Assembly: GCA_006386115.1 (NCBI GenBank)
Contig: VFIW01000123.1
Location: 59,236-123,235, forward strand
Source: Globisporangium splendens
Lineage: Eukaryota; Oomycota; Peronosporomycetes; Pythiales; Pythiaceae
Reading direction: 5' to 3'
Length of the DNA stretch: 64,000 nt
In this document: piece by piece, positions 59,959 to 64,000 of the stretch
Numbering within the stretch: the first letter of the stretch is position 1
Layout: the number at the start of each line of letters is the position of its first letter
Program-made: the position numbers and the translations under genes
Notes under the pieces: generated by a model
The model's input: only the letters and a program-made list of their open reading frames with translations
Database searches by the model: none
Told to the model about the DNA's origin: nothing

Positions 59959-62868
59959 ATGAGCGCCGGCGAACGCGGCACAGCGGAGGCGGCCGAGGCG
60001 CGGCGGTTGTTCCGCGCGCGCGACGTGTTCCAGTGCCCCGAGCTCGACGTGCGCATGAAAAAGTACCTCGTGCGCCTCGCGAACGAGACGGCCAACCACC
60101 TCATCCAGGACACGCTCGAGCCCAACACGCGTGGCGTCAAGGTCGGCAATGGGGATGACGATACGGAAGACGGTGAGAATGACGGGGATGACGATGACGA
60201 TGGCGAAGTGGACCCACGTGCTGCGGCCACCAACAGCCTCGTGTGGAAGAAGCTGAGCGTGATCAAGGGCATCCAGCTGCTGCGCGGGTACGACGTCGTG
60301 TTCACCGAGGGCGGCAGCGCCAAGGACGTCGCGTGCTGTCTGCGCGGCCTCAGCGACGTGAACGCGAGCATCGAGGAGTTCGCGATGCTGTTCAAATTGG
60401 ACACGAACCGGAACGTGGCGACCGAGCACGGACTGCTGTTTAACCCGGACCTGCTCGACATGGCGACGCTGTACGCACTCGTGCAGCCGTCGGGCAACCA
60501 TCCGAGGCGATACGTCGGCATCAAGTGGTGCCTCGTGCAGTCGCCCTCGAAGCTCTTCCGAAACCGCGACTTTTGCTACCTCGAGTGCCAGAAGGAGTTT
60601 CGAGATGCGCATGGACGCCGCGGCTGGGTGCGCAGCATGCACTCGATCAAGATGCCGTGCTGTCCGTCGCTCGAGAAGACCCACGGCATCGTGCGCGCAA
60701 GCATGTACCGTTGTGGCCTCGTCGCGGTCGAGACCAAGAAGCCCGGTGTGCTGCGCGTGACGTACACGGTCGAGATGGATCTCAAGGGCCATTTCCCCGA
60801 GATCTTCCAGCCGAATTTTCTTGCACAACGGATCGCGTCGCTCGCGTCGATCGACAAGTTTTTGCAGCAGCAGCGGTTGAGTTCATCACCGCTGCTCGGA
60901 GATTTGGACATTCCCACGGCTAAGAAGAACAAGGTATCGTGCCACTTTTGCTACCGGAACTTCTCGATGCTGTTGCGCAAGCACGTGTGCCGCAAATGCG
61001 GCGAATGCGTGTGCAAGAACTGCAGCAGTGACTGGGAACTCGATGTACCGGTGATCGGTCGGACAAAAGTGCGCATCTGCACCGTGTGCTCGGTCGGTGC
61101 GCGATTTTCCCACATCACGGCGTCCACAAGTCCTGATGGCGGTATCGTGGACAGACGAATGTCTGCAGCAGCAATGCCACCTCCACAGCAGGATAGAGAA
61201 GAAACAGAGGCTCAGACAGCACGTCGTCATCAGCGCCGATCGCTGTCATTCAGTTCCCCGAGCGATTTCCATCACCTGCATTACCAACAGCGGCAGCATT
61301 ACGGACAACGAAAAGAAGAGCAGCGCTTCCAGTCGTTCCAGTTTGGACGTCATACCGCGATGAGACAAGGCAGAAGAGCAAGCCAACCGGACCCGCATCC
61401 GTACCAGCCACCGCACTTCCTCCACCACGCATCGCCCCAGGAACCAGAGTTCCGACCAACGCACGAGTACCGTGGCACGAGCGACATGCTCGATTTCGAA
61501 GAGTTTACGATGGACGGCGGAGTCGGTGGCCACAACGTGCGCGCGACGACTGATCTCACTGGCATGTGGGACCCACGCGAGGACGGATTGCTGACGTCCA
61601 TGGACTCGCCAGCGAGCTACTTTGGCATCAAGCACCGCGCGACATCAGAGTTTGAACAGCAAGCGCCGCAGTACAATCACCGCTCGTCTCAACAGGTAAG
61701 ACCAAGTCGAGAGAGCATTTTGTTCCAGCAGCAGGCAGCGTACGAGGAGCTTCCCCAGGACTCGTTCTCGGAGCATCGCCAGTCCGATTTCCTCAATCGG
61801 TATCCACCGCCGCAGCGTCGTCACACGGCCAACTACACGTCGCTAGCCCAGCAGCACCAGCACCAGCAATACTTGCAGCGCCATGATTTGCACCATGAGC
61901 AGCACTACCCATACTTTGGCCATCCTCAAGAGCCACAGCACCAACAGCAGCAGGCGCGCCGAAGACAGCAATCGTACCCGTTCGCGACAGGGCATAATTC
62001 ACGTCAGACCCGTGCGACGGAGAACTACCCGCAGCAGCGCCATCGTCAACAGTCCGATACGGAAATGTACTTCCCACCAACCCAAGTGAACGGTACGAGT
62101 CGCAACTTCGCGCTCGAGTTTTTCAAAGAGCAGTACAAGAACAGCACGAAGCAGCAGCACAATGAGCAGCGTACTTCCGAGCAGTCGAGGTCAGCTCAAC
62201 CGCATCCGTTTATGCAAGCACCTGCCCAGCACCAGACAGACCACCACTCGATGCGGCGATCGACGCGACCATCGTCCGCGCCTTCGTCTCGCCCCTCGTT
62301 CCAACATAATTTTCAGAAGGTGAGATCAAGTGGCCGAGCTCATGAACAGCAGCGTCAGCCAGATTCACCGCTGTCTCCAGATCAGACGCAAACGCCAGGC
62401 GAAGTCATCGAGTACGTGGAAACGGAGGACGGCGAGTGGGTCGAGCAGCGTCGCACAATCGATTTCCCAATCCCCGAGCATGAACCAGAGGTGGCTCAGA
62501 GCTTTTATGCTGGGGAAGATAGCGAAGATGAGGAAGACAACTCGATGCATCTGAATCCAGGGTACTGCATTCATTGCGGCTCGAAACGCGTCGTTCGCAA
62601 TGGTGTGATCGAGGCAGCTTGTATCTGTGAACTCACGAAAACTCAAGCACCTAAAGCTACTAGTGACGGCTTCCAGCCTGAAGACAAGGACTTGGACCAG
62701 TCGTCAGTGCCGCAACAGAGGAAGCACGCGGCGGATGGAGACACGACGAAGCTTGCGGCTGCATTGGATGCCGATCACGTGGTCCCGCTGCTGGTGGAGC
62801 GGATGTCGCAACAGACGATGCTGTACGGGCGTCAGCAACACAAGACGCATTCGTCGTATTCCGAGTAA
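59959..62868 (+). CDS. START-FYVE protein with second zinc motif (2)
   Basis: The ATG at 59959 gives 969 aa in one exon. A START-like domain spans about residues 25-300, with an acidic insert (DDTEDGENDGDDDDDGE) near residue 67 that paralogue 1 lacks; shared blocks are VQSPSKLFRNRDFCYLECQ and RGWVRSMHSIKMPCCP. FYVE-type finger at about 324-379: CHFC, then RKHVCRKCGECVCKNC, then RICTVC; again no WxxD. The C-terminal half is Gln/His-rich and disordered. Near residues 870-895 there is an extra cysteine cluster (YCIHCGSKRVVRNGVIEAAC then IC), a possible second zinc knuckle not present in the gene at 45397. Lipid transfer or endosomal roles are inferred from the family. Confidence 0.85.
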   Translation: MSAGERGTAEAAEARRLFRARDVFQCPELDVRMKKYLVRLANETANHLIQDTLEPNTRGVKVGNGDDDTEDGENDGDDDDDGEVDPRAAATNSLVWKKLSVIKGIQLLRGYDVVFTEGGSAKDVACCLRGLSDVNASIEEFAMLFKLDTNRNVATEHGLLFNPDLLDMATLYALVQPSGNHPRRYVGIKWCLVQSPSKLFRNRDFCYLECQKEFRDAHGRRGWVRSMHSIKMPCCPSLEKTHGIVRASMYRCGLVAVETKKPGVLRVTYTVEMDLKGHFPEIFQPNFLAQRIASLASIDKFLQQQRLSSSPLLGDLDIPTAKKNKVSCHFCYRNFSMLLRKHVCRKCGECVCKNCSSDWELDVPVIGRTKVRICTVCSVGARFSHITASTSPDGGIVDRRMSAAAMPPPQQDREETEAQTARRHQRRSLSFSSPSDFHHLHYQQRQHYGQRKEEQRFQSFQFGRHTAMRQGRRASQPDPHPYQPPHFLHHASPQEPEFRPTHEYRGTSDMLDFEEFTMDGGVGGHNVRATTDLTGMWDPREDGLLTSMDSPASYFGIKHRATSEFEQQAPQYNHRSSQQVRPSRESILFQQQAAYEELPQDSFSEHRQSDFLNRYPPPQRRHTANYTSLAQQHQHQQYLQRHDLHHEQHYPYFGHPQEPQHQQQQARRRQQSYPFATGHNSRQTRATENYPQQRHRQQSDTEMYFPPTQVNGTSRNFALEFFKEQYKNSTKQQHNEQRTSEQSRSAQPHPFMQAPAQHQTDHHSMRRSTRPSSAPSSRPSFQHNFQKVRSSGRAHEQQRQPDSPLSPDQTQTPGEVIEYVETEDGEWVEQRRTIDFPIPEHEPEVAQSFYAGEDSEDEEDNSMHLNPGYCIHCGSKRVVRNGVIEAACICELTKTQAPKATSDGFQPEDKDLDQSSVPQQRKHAADGDTTKLAAALDADHVVPLLVERMSQQTMLYGRQQHKTHSSYSE

Positions 62869-64000
62869 GTAGAGCAACCTCAAATTGCAATGAGTGAAGA
62901 GAGCTTTTTTATGTGGATAGCCGCGAAGGGAGAGCGGCTTTCGTCGGATTGAAGGAGCGAATGTAGTAGCGCTCGAAGGGGGCATTTGATGTGTGACTTA
63001 GAACACTGGGACCAACCAGCAGACGAGATACCAATATACGCATTCTGTTGATGTTTCCAGAAAGCCTAAAAGATAACGGAAGCTGAAGATGTAACGAGTG
63101 GAAACGTATGAAGGAACTACAACGCTGCAGCACCAAATCGAGCATTATGTGTGTGCAAGCGGCTGTAATGGTCGACAGTGGTAGACGCAACGCAGATCGA
63201 GCGCATATTTTACACTTTCAGCATCACTAGTAGTCATAAGAAGTTCATCATTTTGTAGCTCTTGCATTCACAAATCTTGCATTCATCGCCGCAGCGGTGC
63301 CCCCAATCTTCCCACTGACCACAGAAGGATGCCTCCGGTGTGTAGAAGCCGAAGTTAGTCTGTACATGCTGAATCAGTTCAATCTTGGGAGGAGACGCCA
63401 CTCTGCTCTCAGCACCCATTCTTTGCATTGCTTCTCTAACCGCTTTGGATGGTCTTGGGGAGGCTTCTTTTGGTACTTGCCACGGGAAACGCGTTGATAA
63501 GGGGACCACAACAGGGTCCACATGCAGGTGAAGTGATTGCAGCAACTATTCGCCAAAAACGATTATGTTTGGTGGGTCTATTGGCATGACTGCTGAGTGT
63601 AGCAGGTGATGCTGACGAGTACAGCACACACAAATAAAACGCAGCATTATGGCTGTAAGGGTCGACGGTACCATGATGGTACAATGTACCAGTATTTCGG
63701 TACATCTGAATGTTGGTAGATGTTTACGACATCTTTAGGAATGATTGTATGTTTATGCATAGGTAAAGATAGGACGGGAATCCAGCTGTTATATCAGAAG
63801 CCATCCTGTCCACAAAAAGGAAGAAAAATCAGTATGAGAAAATCCAGTAAAAAATCCAGTAAAAGATCAAGTAGCACGCAAGTGAAAGAACACGAGTAGG
63901 AAGGGCCCAAGGGGGCCAAGGACCAGCGACGAAGTAGTTGAGTTTTTTCTTGGACAGTTTTCTCAATCTCACTTCTCAATTTACCATCAAACACACAAGC
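62869..64000. other. window end, largely non-coding
   Basis: 3' flank of the second START-FYVE gene and about 1 kb of unidentified sequence. Near 63667-63705 several short ggtac/gtacc half-sites alternate (imperfect inverted repeats), and near 63841-63864 the block aaatccagtaaa occurs twice. Confidence 0.35.
63234..63545 (-). CDS. Hypothetical protein with Cys-rich C-terminus (doubtful)
   Basis: A 103-aa frame ends in FGFYTPEASFCGQWEDWGHR followed by CGDECKICECK, a dense cysteine pattern that could bind metal. The first half (KEASPRPSKAVREAMQRM) is basic and helical. No signal peptide and no known domain. It may be one exon of a larger gene or the end of a decayed element; I could not find matching upstream exons. 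Confidence 0.25.
   Translation of the reverse strand: MLQSLHLHVDPVVVPLSTRFPWQVPKEASPRPSKAVREAMQRMGAESRVASPPKIELIQHVQTNFGFYTPEASFCGQWEDWGHRCGDECKICECKSYKMMNFL

Noticed and set aside
59851..60828. Antisense frame of 325 aa opposite the second START-FYVE gene
   Set aside because: Same reason: shadow of the START domain codons.
1..64000. tRNA, rRNA, CRISPR or riboswitch features
   Set aside because: I scanned for B-box-like GGTTCGA motifs and regularly spaced repeats on both strands; candidates (for example 15478, 26031) lacked an A box or foldable arms.

Overview
The window is nuclear DNA of a filamentous eukaryote, most probably an oomycete (Phytophthora/Pythium-type water mould). The evidence is: protein-coding genes with few, very short introns (82-120 bp where I could place them, GT-AG plus one GC-AG); START-FYVE proteins of the oomycete type; an ankyrin-TKL-kinase locus; an ABCC transporter without an N-terminal extra membrane domain; and a fused hexuronate reductase/uronate isomerase. 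I cannot name the genus from sequence alone. No tRNA, rRNA or CRISPR signal was found.

Layout. 0.2-6.4 kb: an EDR2-like START/DUF1336 membrane protein (4 exons, minus) and an insulin-degrading-enzyme type M16 metalloprotease (minus). 6.7-18.5 kb: a repeat-rich block. A 2,832-bp segment carrying the remains of a BSD-domain gene occurs twice in direct orientation (6662-9493 and 15683-18514). The copies bracket an ankyrin-repeat gene, a decayed kinase domain and an intact TKL kinase domain that together look like one ankyrin-kinase-kinase gene broken by frameshifts. 20.3-34.1 kb: an ABCC/MRP transporter, a membrane-anchored glycoside hydrolase (convergent with the transporter), a small putative zinc-binding protein, a 3-kb gap, and an unusual 781-aa protein joining a BED finger/hAT-transposase-like N-terminus to a zinc-dependent medium-chain dehydrogenase. 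This last gene is divergent with a SpoU RNA methyltransferase.

34.4-64 kb: a copia protease-region relic, a secreted Gly/Tyr-rich protein, then two divergent genes (38043-41344 minus, 50032-53316 plus). Each encodes a 964-aa fusion of a tagaturonate/fructuronate-reductase-type dehydrogenase and a uronate isomerase, i.e. two consecutive steps of bacterial-type hexuronate breakdown. Their 3' three quarters, the downstream flank and the first ~430 bp of the next gene (a kinesin) form a 2,814-bp inverted repeat (36990-39803 / 51556-54369) that looks identical in both arms, while their 5' parts have clearly diverged. The paralogues are therefore chimeric, probably through gene conversion or a copy event from the right arm into the left. 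Further right lie a complete kinesin motor, a second Gly/Tyr-rich secreted-protein gene split by a 902-bp LINE fragment with an intact RNase H domain and a 17-bp target-site duplication, a CtIP/Sae2 DNA-end-resection homologue, and a second START-FYVE protein (the first is at 45397-49347).

As a whole the window mixes stable housekeeping genes (IDE, ABCC, CtIP, SpoU, kinesin) with rearranging stretches. The points most worth following are the reductase-isomerase fusion, the chimeric inverted repeat, the BED/hAT-dehydrogenase fusion and the dated LINE insertion. Exon boundaries were placed by eye from splice consensus and reading-frame continuity. Domain names rest on motif recognition, not on database searches.
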